A stretch of DNA of 64,000 nucleotides from UBA699 sp050261915 (GCA_050261915.1 JBLNDT010000052.1:40557-104556), one strand, 5' to 3'; numbered from the stretch's first letter, positions 50,945-60,215 are shown. Notes: a model not told the origin generated them from the sequence alone. Numbers and translations: made by a program.

Positions 50945-52336
50945 TTGTTAAATAAGGTTATTGAAACCATAGAAAGTAATAACATGATTAACAAGGGGGA
51001 TAAAGTTATAGTAGGGGTTTCGGGGGGGCCGGATTCCATGTGTCTGCTTCATCTTCTTATGACATTGAAAGGTTACTATTCACTAGAAATCATTGCTTCC
51101 CACATAAATCATGGGTTAAGAGGCAATGAATCAGATGAGGATGAAAAGTACGTTGAGAAATTTTGCTTGGAAAACAATATTAAATTCACATCAATAAAGG
51201 AAGATGTTCATAAAATTTCAGTAGAAAGAAATATTTCCTGCGAAAGTGCAGGGCGAGATTTACGTTATGAATTTTTCAATAAGATTAAGGTTGAATATAA
51301 AGCAGATAAAATTGCTGTTGCACACAATTTAAACGACCAGGCGGAAACTGTACTAATGAGAATGATAAGAGGTGCAGCCCTGGAGGGTCTTGGCGGCATT
51401 AAGCCTGTGAGAGATAAACTGTACATAAGACCACTCTTGTTTTGTACTAGAAACGAAATTGAAGAATACTGTGAAAAGAACCGTCTTAATCCAAGGATAG
51501 ACCACACAAATTTTCAAAATATTTATGCCAGAAACAAAATAAGGCTTGAACTGATACCATACATCGAAAACAATTTTAATAAGGATATAATAAATACATT
51601 AAGCAGGTTATCTGAAAATTTAAGATTAGACAGTGATTATATGGACCATGAGGCTGAAAAAAAATACAAAACATATTGTACCAACAAAGAAGATAGGGTT
51701 ATAATATCTAAAGAAGGCTTCCTTGAGCATGAAGCTATTGTTTCAAGAGTAATCAGGAAGGCATTTCTTTGTCTTTTAGGGCACCTTAATAATTTCGAAA
51801 AAAAGCACATTTATCAGGTAATAGAGCTTCAGAAAAGCAGTACAGGAAAATCTACTATGCTGCCGAACCAGCTTATTGCATTTAATAATTATGGAAGCAT
51901 TAACATATACCCAAAGGGAAATAGCCCATTAGTACCAATTCAGTGCAAGGAATATAAGCTTAATGTTGGTGAAAACCTTATTAATGAATTGGGAATTAGA
52001 ATATGTATTGATGAGATGGAGTCTAAACAAGCATCATATGAAAATCTGGAAGATGTGAAATATTTTGATATGGACAAAGTTCAGGGAGATATATTGCTAA
52101 GATTTCGGAAAAATGGTGACAAGTTTAGTCCTTTAGGTATTAGTGGACATAAAAAACTTAAAGATGTTTTCATTGATATGAAAGTGCCAAGAGAGGAAAG
52201 GGACCGTATACCACTTATATGCTTTGGCGATGAAATAGCTTGGATAGTGGGATACAAAATAAGTAACAAATTTAAAATTGATAAAAGCACTAAAAGGGTG
52301 TTAAGAATGAAATTGGAAAGAGAGGAAAAACGATGA
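50945..52336 (+). CDS. tilS: tRNA(Ile)-lysidine synthase
   Basis: Converts C34 of the CAT-anticodon Ile2 tRNA to lysidine so that it reads AUA. The N-type ATP pyrophosphatase P-loop is VGVSGGPDSMCLLHLL; ASHINHGLRG and RDLRYEFF, AVAHNLNDQAETVLMRM are family blocks. The TilS substrate-binding and C-terminal domains fill the rest of 463 residues (FRKNGDKFSPLGISGHKKLK). The TTG start follows AGGGTGTG. The last four bases (ATGA) overlap the start of hpt, the order found in many Firmicutes. Confidence 0.95.
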   Translation: MLNKVIETIESNNMINKGDKVIVGVSGGPDSMCLLHLLMTLKGYYSLEIIASHINHGLRGNESDEDEKYVEKFCLENNIKFTSIKEDVHKISVERNISCESAGRDLRYEFFNKIKVEYKADKIAVAHNLNDQAETVLMRMIRGAALEGLGGIKPVRDKLYIRPLLFCTRNEIEEYCEKNRLNPRIDHTNFQNIYARNKIRLELIPYIENNFNKDIINTLSRLSENLRLDSDYMDHEAEKKYKTYCTNKEDRVIISKEGFLEHEAIVSRVIRKAFLCLLGHLNNFEKKHIYQVIELQKSSTGKSTMLPNQLIAFNNYGSINIYPKGNSPLVPIQCKEYKLNVGENLINELGIRICIDEMESKQASYENLEDVKYFDMDKVQGDILLRFRKNGDKFSPLGISGHKKLKDVFIDMKVPREERDRIPLICFGDEIAWIVGYKISNKFKIDKSTKRVLRMKLEREEKR

Positions 52337-52878
52337 CGGCATTAAAGGACGATGTTAAGGAAATTCTATATAATGAGGAACAACTAAGAATAAGAATAAA
52401 GGAAATTGGCGAAGAGGTTAGCAGGGATTACGAAGGAAAAGATTTGATGCTTGTTGGTATACTAAAGGGTTCGGTTCCATTTATGGCAGACCTTATTAAA
52501 GAAATTCCAATTCCATGCACAATGGATTTTATGGCAGTTTCAAGCTATGGAAATTCCACAAGTACCTCCGGGGTAGTTAGAATATTAAAGGACCTTGATT
52601 TTGAGATTGAAAACAAGGATGTACTCATAGTTGAGGATATAATTGATTCAGGAGTAACTTTATCTTATTTACTGGATTACTTAAAACGAAGAAAACCAGC
52701 AAGTATTAATATTGCCTGCCTTCTGAACAAACCAGACAGACGAAAAGTTGAAATATCAGCAAGGTACATAGGGTTTAATGTTCCAGATTACTTTTTGGTG
52801 GGTTATGGACTTGATTATGCAGAAAAGTATAGGAATCTTCCATTTATAGGGATTTTAAAGGAAGAAATATATAGCTGA
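52333..52878 (+). CDS. hpt: Hypoxanthine phosphoribosyltransferase
   Basis: Salvages hypoxanthine and guanine with PRPP. A 181-residue type I PRTase with the PRPP loop LIVEDIIDSGVTLSYLL, GILKGSVPFMADLIKEI as the PPi loop, and VPDYFLVGYGLDYAEKYRNL at the purine pocket. The ATG overlaps the TGA of tilS (ATGA), so the two are translationally coupled. Together with PurR and Prs it forms the purine-control set of this region. Confidence 0.96.
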   Translation: MTALKDDVKEILYNEEQLRIRIKEIGEEVSRDYEGKDLMLVGILKGSVPFMADLIKEIPIPCTMDFMAVSSYGNSTSTSGVVRILKDLDFEIENKDVLIVEDIIDSGVTLSYLLDYLKRRKPASINIACLLNKPDRRKVEISARYIGFNVPDYFLVGYGLDYAEKYRNLPFIGILKEEIYS

Positions 52879-52893
52879 TGTGGGTTATTTTTA

Positions 52894-52922
52894 TTGTAAA
52901 GGAAAATTAGTTATGATACAAT
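52894..52922 (+). promoter_or_regulatory. Promoter of ftsH
   Basis: TTGTAA (52894-52899), 17 bases, TACAAT (52917-52922) with TGA before it as an extended -10. About 40 bases before the ftsH ATG. Confidence 0.65.
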
Positions 52923-52959
52923 TTTACAGTATAAATGAGAAAGAGAGGTGGGCCTGTTA

Positions 52960-54762
52960 ATGAAAAAAGTATCAAGCGCAACGGCCTGGGTGGTAGTTTT
53001 TATTTTTGTTCTTCTGGCAGCAGTTTGGCTGTCAAGTAAAAATGAAACCTCCACTGCAATTAATTTTAGTGATTTTCAGAAAAATTGGATAAATGATACA
53101 ATTAAGAGTTTCCAGGTTAGAGAAGACAATATGACTATTACAGGTACTTTAAAGGATGGTACCCAGTATGAAACAGTAGTGCCTACAGAAAGATTATTTC
53201 AATTTATAGGGCAGCATCCAAAAACCGATGTAATAGAGACCTATGCAAAACAGACTACAATGCCGGTGTGGGTTCAATATCTTCCTACAATTGTATTGAT
53301 TTTGATGCTGGTGGGCTTCTGGTTCATGTTCATGCAGCAATCTCAAGGCGGTGGAGGAAACCGAGGGGTAATGAATTTTGGAAAGAGCCGTGCAAAAATG
53401 GCTAATCCAGAAAAGAAAAAAGTTACCTTTAAGGATGTAGCAGGAGCAGATGAGGAAAAAGCCGAGCTGGCGGAAATCGTTGATTTTTTAAAGCAACCTA
53501 AAAGATACATCGAAATGGGAGCCAGAATACCTAAGGGAGTTCTCTTAGTAGGGCCTCCAGGAACTGGTAAAACTCTTTTAGCAAAAGCAATTTCTGGAGA
53601 AGCAGGTGTACCATTTTTCAGCATATCCGGATCAGACTTTGTTGAAATGTTCGTAGGTGTTGGTGCTTCCAGAGTTAGAGATCTTTTTGATCAAGCGAAG
53701 AAAAATTCACCTTGTATAATATTTATAGATGAAATAGATGCGGTTGGAAGACAAAGAGGAGCAGGACTTGGTGGTGGCCATGATGAAAGAGAACAAACCT
53801 TGAATCAGCTGCTGGTTGAAATGGATGGTTTTGGTGTTAATGAAGGTATTATAATGATAGCAGCAACAAACAGACCTGACATATTAGACCCTGCACTCCT
53901 TAGAGCTGGAAGATTTGACAGACAGATACTTGTAGGCGCACCAGATGTTAAGGGAAGAGAAGAAATATTAAAGGTACATTCAAAGAATAAACATCTAGAA
54001 GAAGATATAAAGCTTGATGTATTGGCGAAAAGAACACCTGGATTTACAGGCGCAGATTTAGAAAATCTTATGAATGAAGCTGCATTGCTTGCTGTACGTG
54101 CTAATAAGAATCTTATAGGAATGGAAGAACTTGAGGAAGCTGTAACAAGAGTTGTTGCCGGACCTGAAAAGAAGAGCAGAGTAATTGATGATGAAGATAA
54201 AAAGCTTACTGCTTATCATGAAGCAGGTCACGCAGTAGTTATGAAGCTTCTCCCTCACTCAGACCCTGTTCATCAGATAAGCATTATTCCAAGAGGAATG
54301 GCTGGGGGATACACTATGCATCTTCCTGAAAAAGACAGATCTTATATGTCTAAATCTAAACTTGAGGATGAAATAGTAGGACTTCTTGGCGGAAGAGTTG
54401 CTGAAAAACTTGTGCTTGGTGATATAAGCACAGGCGCAAAAAATGATATAGAAAGAGCTACTACCATTGCAAGAAAGATGGTAATGGATTATGGAATGAG
54501 TGAAACTATGGGCCCTATAGCTTTTGGGTCCGGGCACGATGAAGTATTCCTTGGAAGGGACTTTGGAAAAAGTAAGAATTACAGTGAGGAAGTTGCATTT
54601 AGAATCGACGAGGAAGTTAAAACCCTTATTGATACAGGTTACAACAAGGCTCAGCAGCTCCTTTCTGAAAATATATCTAAACTCCACGCAGTAGCCAATG
54701 CTCTATTAGAAAAGGAAAAACTGGAATCCGCAGAATTTGAACAATTGTTTTCAATAAGCTAA
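52960..54762 (+). CDS. ftsH: ATP-dependent zinc metalloprotease FtsH
   Basis: A 600-residue membrane AAA+ protease for quality control and regulator turnover. Two membrane helices (about 8-25 and 105-125) flank a small extracytoplasmic domain. The AAA module has Walker A GPPGTGKTLLAK, Walker B IIFIDEIDAVG and the pore motif region FVEMFVGVGASRVRDLF. The zinc protease site is HEAGHAVV (HEXXH). The ATG at 52960 follows AGAGGTGGG; a start four codons earlier lacks a site. In Bacillus order after hpt. Confidence 0.97.
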   Translation: MKKVSSATAWVVVFIFVLLAAVWLSSKNETSTAINFSDFQKNWINDTIKSFQVREDNMTITGTLKDGTQYETVVPTERLFQFIGQHPKTDVIETYAKQTTMPVWVQYLPTIVLILMLVGFWFMFMQQSQGGGGNRGVMNFGKSRAKMANPEKKKVTFKDVAGADEEKAELAEIVDFLKQPKRYIEMGARIPKGVLLVGPPGTGKTLLAKAISGEAGVPFFSISGSDFVEMFVGVGASRVRDLFDQAKKNSPCIIFIDEIDAVGRQRGAGLGGGHDEREQTLNQLLVEMDGFGVNEGIIMIAATNRPDILDPALLRAGRFDRQILVGAPDVKGREEILKVHSKNKHLEEDIKLDVLAKRTPGFTGADLENLMNEAALLAVRANKNLIGMEELEEAVTRVVAGPEKKSRVIDDEDKKLTAYHEAGHAVVMKLLPHSDPVHQISIIPRGMAGGYTMHLPEKDRSYMSKSKLEDEIVGLLGGRVAEKLVLGDISTGAKNDIERATTIARKMVMDYGMSETMGPIAFGSGHDEVFLGRDFGKSKNYSEEVAFRIDEEVKTLIDTGYNKAQQLLSENISKLHAVANALLEKEKLESAEFEQLFSIS

Positions 54763-54792
54763 AAAAAGGAGAAGTTTATAACTTCTCTTTTT
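54763..54792 (+). terminator. Terminator of ftsH
   Basis: AAAAAGG-AGAAGTT and AACTTCT-CTTTTT pair with one bulge around a three-base loop. The T run is in the 3' arm. Confidence 0.85.
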
Positions 54793-54838
54793 ATATGCTA
54801 TAATATATTCACGTTATTATATATTAGGAGAGTGTGTT

Positions 54839-55225
54839 ATGGAATTTATGATTAAAGAAGGCTTACAAGCTGTAAATGAAATTATTGTTACTGAAAATGA
54901 TACCGCAAGTAAATTAGGTTCAGGGGATTTAGATGTATTTGCTACACCATCTATGATTGCCTTAATGGAAAACACCTCAAAGAAAGTAGTAGAAGAAATG
55001 CTTCCAAAAGGATACTCAACTGTTGGAATTGAAGTTTCAATTAAACATATTAAAGCAACCCCTCTTGGTATGAAGGTTAAGTGCCAGGCTGTACTCGAAA
55101 AGGTTGATGGGAAAAAGCTTACCTTTAATGTGGAGGCTTGGGATGAAAAGGGGAAAATTGGAGAAGGAACCCATGAAAGGTTTATTATAAACATAGAGTC
55201 TTTTATGAACAAAATTAAGGGTTGA
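54839..55225 (+). CDS. Hotdog-fold thioesterase, FlK-like
   Basis: A 128-residue single-domain hotdog protein similar to the fluoroacetyl-CoA thioesterase-like family: a first block with VFATPSMIALMENTSKKVV, a second with STVGIEVSIKHIKATPLGMK, and the final strand EKGKIGEGTHERFIINI-type (IGEGTHERFII). The catalytic Thr, Glu and His of that family could be the T of FATPS, E in LMEN and H in IKHIKAT; substrate is unknown. The ATG follows AGGAGAG. It is not in this place in B. subtilis. A promoter and hairpin lie between it and coaX. Confidence 0.85.
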   Translation: MEFMIKEGLQAVNEIIVTENDTASKLGSGDLDVFATPSMIALMENTSKKVVEEMLPKGYSTVGIEVSIKHIKATPLGMKVKCQAVLEKVDGKKLTFNVEAWDEKGKIGEGTHERFIINIESFMNKIKG

Positions 55226-55232
55226 TTTTAAC

Positions 55233-55260
55233 TTGACAAAACCTGTAATATTGATACAAT
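55233..55260 (+). promoter_or_regulatory. Promoter upstream of coaX
   Basis: TTGACA (55233-55238), 16 bases, TACAAT (55255-55260). The start of transcription would be near 55267, giving a leader of about 85 bases that contains the hairpin at 55292. Confidence 0.7.
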
Positions 55261-55291
55261 TATATTGTTTAAATCACATTGTGTAAACTTG

Positions 55292-55322
55292 GGGCAGCTT
55301 TAAGGCTGCTCTTTGCTTGTTT
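55292..55322 (+). terminator. Terminator-like hairpin in the coaX leader
   Basis: GGGCAGC and GCTGCTC (one G-U) with a six-base loop, followed by TTTGCTTGTTT. It lies downstream of the coaX promoter, so it may attenuate coaX. An alternative pairing of TTGCT (55314-55318) with AGCAA (55336-55340) is possible. Confidence 0.6.
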
Positions 55323-55353
55323 AATATTTAAGATTAGCAAGGGGGTGGAAGTT

Positions 55354-56139
55354 TTGATTTTAGTAATGGACGCGGGGAATACTGAAATAGTTTTAGGCGT
55401 ATTCAGGGACAAAGAGCTTGTAGCAGACTGGAGATTATCTACTGATGCAAAGAGGACTGCAGATGAATACGGAGTTCAGGTAACTGACCTTTTTTACGAA
55501 AACAATTTGGAACCTTCCATGGTTGAGGGTGTAATAATATCCTCTGTAGTACCAAATATAATGTATTCAGTGGAACATATGGTTAAAAAATATTTTAAAA
55601 TAAATCCAATAATCGTAGGACCAGGTGTAAAAACAGGCATAAACATAAAATACGACAATCCAAGGGAAGTTGGTGCAGATAGAATTGTCAATGCAGCGGC
55701 TGCTCATGAAATATATAAGAAACCATTAATTATTATTGACTTTGGAACCGCAACTACCTTTTGTGCAATAACTGCAAAAGCAGATTATCTTGGAGGTTCC
55801 ATATGTCCTGGAATGAAAATATCTGCAGAAGCTTTATTTGAAAAAGCTGCAAAGCTTCCAAGAATTGAACTAGTTAAAACTCCATCCATTATATGCAAAA
55901 ATACAGTTTCAAGCATGCAGGCCGGAGTTGTATATGGTTATATTGGACAAGTTGATTATATTATAAGTAAAATGAAGGATGAGTTCAAAGCACTTGGTGA
56001 AGATGATCCGCTTATAGTTGCTACAGGGGGATTGGCAAAACTTATAAAACAAGATTCAAATCAAATAGACATTATAGATCCTTTCCTTACATTAAGGGGA
56101 TTAAGAATAATATATGAAAAAAACAAGGAACAAAAATAA
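55354..56139 (+). CDS. coaX: Type III pantothenate kinase
   Basis: Phosphorylates pantothenate, the first step of coenzyme A synthesis. 261 residues of the ASKHA fold: phosphate loop LVMDAGNTEIVLGVF, GPGVKTGINI, GADRIVNAAAAHE and FGTATTFCAI. Type III enzymes are not feedback-inhibited by CoA, so leader control may matter. The TTG at 55354 is chosen from the GGGGGTGG site upstream; earlier in-frame ATG would lie within the leader hairpin. In B. subtilis coaX also follows ftsH. dusB begins one base after its stop. Confidence 0.94.
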   Translation: MILVMDAGNTEIVLGVFRDKELVADWRLSTDAKRTADEYGVQVTDLFYENNLEPSMVEGVIISSVVPNIMYSVEHMVKKYFKINPIIVGPGVKTGINIKYDNPREVGADRIVNAAAAHEIYKKPLIIIDFGTATTFCAITAKADYLGGSICPGMKISAEALFEKAAKLPRIELVKTPSIICKNTVSSMQAGVVYGYIGQVDYIISKMKDEFKALGEDDPLIVATGGLAKLIKQDSNQIDIIDPFLTLRGLRIIYEKNKEQK

Positions 56140-56140
56140 T

Positions 56141-57103
56141 ATGATAATTTCAAATCTGGAATTTAAAAACAATGCCTTTTTAGCTCCACTAGCCGGAGTA
56201 ACAGACACAGCCTTTAGAAGTATTTGCAAGGAAATGGGCTGTGGACTTGTATATACTGAAATGATTAGTGCAAAAGGACTTTACTATGAAAATGAAAATA
56301 CTGTAAACATGTTGATGCTGTCAGAAATTGAAAAGCCGGTAGCAGTACAAATTTTTGGGAAAGAACCTGAAATAATGGCAGCGGCAGCAGAGAGTTTCAA
56401 TATCAATAAGGACATATGCCTTATTGATATTAATATGGGGTGCCCTGCTCCTAAAATAGTAAAGAATGGTGAAGGCTCTGCTTTGATGATGGAACCAAAG
56501 CTTGCAGGTGAAATAGTTAAGTCAGTTAAGAAAAAATCAAATAAACCTGTTACTGTTAAATTCCGAAAAGGATTTGACAGCAGTAATATTAACGGAGTTG
56601 AGTTTGCAAAAACAATACAGGATGCGGGGGCAGATGCTGTTACTATTCATGGCCGAACAAGAGCACAGATGTATGAAGGTAAAGCTGACTGGAATATAAT
56701 AAAGGATATAAAAAATGCAGTACAAATTCCTGTTATAGGCAATGGGGATATATTCACACCTTGGGACGCTGAAAAAATGCTAGAAGAAACAGGGTGCGAC
56801 GGCATAATGATAGCCAGAGGAGCAATGGGGAATCCTTGGATATTTAATCAGATAAATCAGATGAATTCAGGGGAAGAGGTGACTGTTCCAACACCTGAAG
56901 AAAAAATCAATGTTGCGATAGAACACTACAAAAGAGCTGTCCTTTATCTAGGTGAAACTAAGGCGGTAAGGGAAATGAGAAAACATTTAGCCTGGTATAT
57001 AAAAGGTCTTAAGAATTGTACTGAACTTAAGAATAAAATCAATTATGAAAACAATGTAGAAAGAGTTTTTGAATTATTATTAGAATACAAAAAGTCCTTT
57101 TAG
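56141..57103 (+). CDS. dusB: tRNA-dihydrouridine synthase B
   Basis: A 320-residue FMN enzyme reducing uridines in tRNA D loops. APLAGVTDTAFRSICKEMG at the start, YTEMISAKGL, the MGCPAPKIVKNGEGSALM motif with the catalytic cysteine and FMN-site NMGCP, VKFRKGF, TIHGRTRAQMYEG and GNGDIFTPWDAE. A helical C-terminal tRNA-binding domain follows. The ATG at 56141 has AAGGA about eleven bases upstream. Same operon as coaX. In B. subtilis the orthologue (yacF) also precedes lysS. Confidence 0.94.
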   Translation: MIISNLEFKNNAFLAPLAGVTDTAFRSICKEMGCGLVYTEMISAKGLYYENENTVNMLMLSEIEKPVAVQIFGKEPEIMAAAAESFNINKDICLIDINMGCPAPKIVKNGEGSALMMEPKLAGEIVKSVKKKSNKPVTVKFRKGFDSSNINGVEFAKTIQDAGADAVTIHGRTRAQMYEGKADWNIIKDIKNAVQIPVIGNGDIFTPWDAEKMLEETGCDGIMIARGAMGNPWIFNQINQMNSGEEVTVPTPEEKINVAIEHYKRAVLYLGETKAVREMRKHLAWYIKGLKNCTELKNKINYENNVERVFELLLEYKKSF

Positions 57104-57142
57104 AATAATATATAACATAATAATATATATCAGGATGAAAAA

Positions 57143-57973
57143 ATGAATTCTGTTGCATTTGCAATATCTGATTTTACAAGTATATATGATAGCTTTAATA
57201 TGTTTTCACGAATAAGAGACAGGCTAAAGATTCATTATGATGGTGAGGAGTATATAAAAGAACTTGACTTAAACATTTTCAAAGTATTTCTTCCGCCGAA
57301 TATAAATGATAGAGCATACATGAATAATATAAGAAAAATTGAAAAACATATAGGAGCTGGGAAAACAAATTTTGCTCCTAAAACATTTAGGTTTTTAGAC
57401 TTCAATGTATATAGTAATTTTCAAAAGAATTTAATGGGTTACTCTGTAGTAAATAGTTCAAAGCTAATACTTAGAGCTAACCATAAAAGCATAAGGGAAA
57501 GCTGTATTGTTCTCTATGATGCAGCCCACTTTATAAGTAAACCTATAATAGATTACCTTGCCAGAGAAGCCAGGTATATAATATTAGTTTCAAACAACAA
57601 AGCTGAACTTAAAAGGCTTTGGGAATATATATCTGCAAATTTTGGCATATCAGTTATTACCTCTATAGAATTAGATAATGCTGTTAAATCAGCAGACATT
57701 ATTATTACAACAGAAAACATTGATGTCAAAGACAATACTCCTGTTTGGTACTTGAACAATTTATACAGGCCGCAAAAGATGAACAATTACAAAGTAAATG
57801 ATATATCCCTAAAAGTACCCTGGAGCATATATCATAATGAAATGCCACTTGAAATAGTAGGTGCAGTCCTTAGTCAGATGGAAGAAAAAGATGTGGAAAA
57901 ATCCTTAAGTGAGAATGATATTTTTATAAACAATTCAATTTTCGAGATTGGCACACATCTGCATTATAATTGA
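57143..57973 (+). CDS. Unrecognised protein with Rossmann-like central region
   Basis: A 276-residue soluble protein I cannot assign. Residues about 115-195 (SCIVLYDAAHFISKPIIDYL; AREARYIILVSNNKAELKRL; GISVITSIELDNAVKSADII then ITTENI) have the beta-alpha-beta rhythm of an NAD(P)-binding domain similar to glutamyl-tRNA reductase or shikimate dehydrogenase, but the glycine-rich turn is replaced by DAAHF, so cofactor binding is doubtful. No signal peptide or membrane span. The ATG follows CAGGATG. It lies 39 bases after dusB and its stop codon overlaps the -35 of the greA promoter. Not part of the Bacillus order. Confidence 0.6.
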   Translation: MNSVAFAISDFTSIYDSFNMFSRIRDRLKIHYDGEEYIKELDLNIFKVFLPPNINDRAYMNNIRKIEKHIGAGKTNFAPKTFRFLDFNVYSNFQKNLMGYSVVNSSKLILRANHKSIRESCIVLYDAAHFISKPIIDYLAREARYIILVSNNKAELKRLWEYISANFGISVITSIELDNAVKSADIIITTENIDVKDNTPVWYLNNLYRPQKMNNYKVNDISLKVPWSIYHNEMPLEIVGAVLSQMEEKDVEKSLSENDIFINNSIFEIGTHLHYN

Positions 57974-57998
57974 CAATAACTGTAGGCTGTTTTATAAT
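57970..57998 (+). promoter_or_regulatory. Consensus sigma-A promoter of greA-lysS
   Basis: TTGACA (57970-57975), 17 bases, TATAAT (57993-57998): a perfect consensus promoter that overlaps the stop codon of the preceding gene. The leader to the greA ATG is about 90 bases. Confidence 0.9.
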
Positions 57999-58096
57999 AA
58001 CTTAAATGATTACAGGGTGATTTAATAATCTGGGAAATCCATTTCATAGGATTAGCCTTAAATTTATTATGCAATATTAAAGGAGAGAATAATATT

Positions 58097-58579
58097 ATGA
58101 GCGAAATAAAAAAGCATGTGATGACTTATGAAGGTGTTAGAAAATTAGAGGAAGAACTTGAAGTTTTAAAAACAGTTAAAAGAAAAGAAATCACCGAAAA
58201 AATAAAAGTTGCGTTGTCCTTTGGGGATTTAAGCGAAAATTCAGAGTATGATGAAGCTAAAAATGAACAAGCCTTCGTAGAGGGAAGAATAATTCAACTT
58301 GAAAATATGCTTAAGAATGCAACAGTAGTGGATGAATCTGATATACCTTCAGATGTAGTAAGCGTAGGAAGCATAGTAAAAGTAAAAGATTATGAATTTG
58401 ATGAAGAAGTAGAGTATTCAATTGTTGGTTCTGCTGAAGCAGATCCATTAGAAAATAAAATATCAAACGAATCTCCGGTTGGAAGCGGTCTTATTGGCAA
58501 AAAAGTTGGAGATGTGGTTGAAATATCAGTACCTGATGGAGTCAGCAAATATGAAGTACTAAATATTAGAAGAGCTTAG
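58097..58579 (+). CDS. greA: Transcription elongation factor GreA
   Basis: A 160-residue factor that rescues backtracked RNA polymerase by stimulating transcript cleavage. The N-terminal coiled coil carries the acidic tip in LSFGDLSENSEYDEAKNEQA (Asp and Glu at the catalytic positions). The C-terminal FKBP-like domain ends with ISNESPVGSGLIGKKVGDVV. The ATG follows AAGGAG. lysS starts 13 bases downstream in the same operon. Confidence 0.96.
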   Translation: MSEIKKHVMTYEGVRKLEEELEVLKTVKRKEITEKIKVALSFGDLSENSEYDEAKNEQAFVEGRIIQLENMLKNATVVDESDIPSDVVSVGSIVKVKDYEFDEEVEYSIVGSAEADPLENKISNESPVGSGLIGKKVGDVVEISVPDGVSKYEVLNIRRA

Positions 58580-58592
58580 TGGAGGGATTTGG

Positions 58593-60110
58593 ATGTCAAA
58601 AGATGAAAAGAACAGTAACCTAAATCAAGAAGAAGACTTTAACGAACTAATTAAAGTAAGAAGACAGAAATTTGCTAAATTGCAGGACGAAGGGAAAGAC
58701 CCTTTTGATGTTTATAAAGTAAACAGAACTCATACTTCAACTGAAATTAAAGAAAATTATGATGAACTTGAAGGAAAACAAGTAACAATAGCTGGAAGGC
58801 TTATGTCAAAACGTGTACAAGGAAAAGCAGGCTTTTCTGATGTTTTTGATAGATATGGGAAAATTCAGCTTTATATAAAAATAGATGATGTTGGAGAAGA
58901 AAAGCTTAAAGAATATAAAGCCTTCGACATCGGGGACTGGGTTTCCGTTACAGGTATAGTATTCAAATCAAAAACAGGGGAAGTATCAGTTCATATAACC
59001 GATTTTGAATTAATAGCTAAATCTTTAAAGCCACTACCAGAAAAATGGCATGGCTTAAAGGATACTGACCTTAGATACAGACAGAGATACGTAGATTTGA
59101 TTATGAATGCGGATGTAAAGGATACATTCCTTAAGAGAACTGCAATAATTAGAGCAATAAGAGAGTTTTTAGATAATAAGGACTATCTTGAGGTTGAAAC
59201 ACCTGTGCTTTCATCCATTGCAGGAGGAGCTGCTGCAAAACCATTTGTTACTCACCACAATGCATTAGATATAGACATGTACCTTAGAATAGCCACAGAA
59301 TTATATCTTAAGAGACTTATAGTAGGTGGATTCGAAAAGGTATATGAAATAGGTAAAAACTTCAGAAATGAAGGAATAGATATAAGACACAATCCAGAAT
59401 TTACTATGATTGAATTGTACGAAGCATTTGCAGATTACAATGATATGATGGAAATAACAGAAAACATGCTTGCTTTTGTTTGCCAAAAAGTTCTTGGTAC
59501 TACAAAGGTTGATTACCAGGGAACTGAAATTGACTTTACTCCACCTTGGAGAAGAATAACCATGGTAGATGCAGTAAAAGAATACTCAGGAGTGGATTTC
59601 AACGAAGTTAAAACTCTTGAAGCTGCGCATGCTATTGCAAAGGAAAAACACCTTGAACTGAAAAAGGCATTAAAGGACTGCACTATTGGTGATATTTTGA
59701 ATGCTATGTTTGAAGAGTTTGCAGAGGATAAATTGATACAACCTACTTTTGTATGCGACTATCCTGTGGAAATTTCACCTTTAACAAAGAAAAAGAGGGG
59801 AAATCCTGAATTTACTGAAAGATTTGAAGGATTTATTTATGGAAGAGAGGTATGTAATGCTTACTCCGAATTAAATGACCCTATAGTTCAAAAAGATAGA
59901 TTCATTCAGCAGTTAAAAGAAAGAGAACTTGGGGATGACGAAGCTTATATGATGGACGATGACTTCATTAATTCCCTTGAGATAGGGATGCCTCCAACAG
60001 GTGGACTGGGTATAGGAGTGGACAGAATCATAATGTTCCTTACAAACTCATATTCAATTAGGGACGTTATACTATTCCCAACAATGAAACTAGCACCATC
60101 AAATCAATAA
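58593..60110 (+). CDS. lysS: Lysyl-tRNA synthetase, class II
   Basis: A 505-residue class IIb synthetase. An N-terminal OB-fold anticodon-binding domain (about 60-165, VTIAGRLMSKRVQGKAGFSD) precedes the catalytic domain with motif 2 KNFRNEGIDIRHNPEFTMIE and motif 3 GLGIGVDRIIMFLT. The ATG follows GGAGGG. No T-box is present: it is read from the greA promoter. Terminated by a long perfect hairpin. Confidence 0.97.
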   Translation: MSKDEKNSNLNQEEDFNELIKVRRQKFAKLQDEGKDPFDVYKVNRTHTSTEIKENYDELEGKQVTIAGRLMSKRVQGKAGFSDVFDRYGKIQLYIKIDDVGEEKLKEYKAFDIGDWVSVTGIVFKSKTGEVSVHITDFELIAKSLKPLPEKWHGLKDTDLRYRQRYVDLIMNADVKDTFLKRTAIIRAIREFLDNKDYLEVETPVLSSIAGGAAAKPFVTHHNALDIDMYLRIATELYLKRLIVGGFEKVYEIGKNFRNEGIDIRHNPEFTMIELYEAFADYNDMMEITENMLAFVCQKVLGTTKVDYQGTEIDFTPPWRRITMVDAVKEYSGVDFNEVKTLEAAHAIAKEKHLELKKALKDCTIGDILNAMFEEFAEDKLIQPTFVCDYPVEISPLTKKKRGNPEFTERFEGFIYGREVCNAYSELNDPIVQKDRFIQQLKERELGDDEAYMMDDDFINSLEIGMPPTGGLGIGVDRIIMFLTNSYSIRDVILFPTMKLAPSNQ

Positions 60111-60116
60111 TATATT

Positions 60117-60159
60117 CTCCTTTTTCATGACTAAAAGTCATGAAAAAGGAGTTTTTTTT
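60117..60159 (+). terminator. Strong terminator of greA-lysS
   Basis: CTCCTTTTTCATGAC and GTCATGAAAAAGGAG make a perfect 15-bp stem with a TAAAA loop, followed by eight T. Confidence 0.95.
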
Positions 60160-60171
60160 ACAAAAAACATA

Positions 60172-60199
60172 TTGATTTTTTATACTATCCTGCTATAAT
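60172..60199 (+). promoter_or_regulatory. Promoter of tRNA-Asn
   Basis: TTGATT (60172-60177), 16 bases, TATAAT (60194-60199) preceded by TGC (extended -10), 16 bases before the tRNA. Confidence 0.7.
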
Positions 60200-60215
60200 A
60201 TAACATGTAAGTCGT

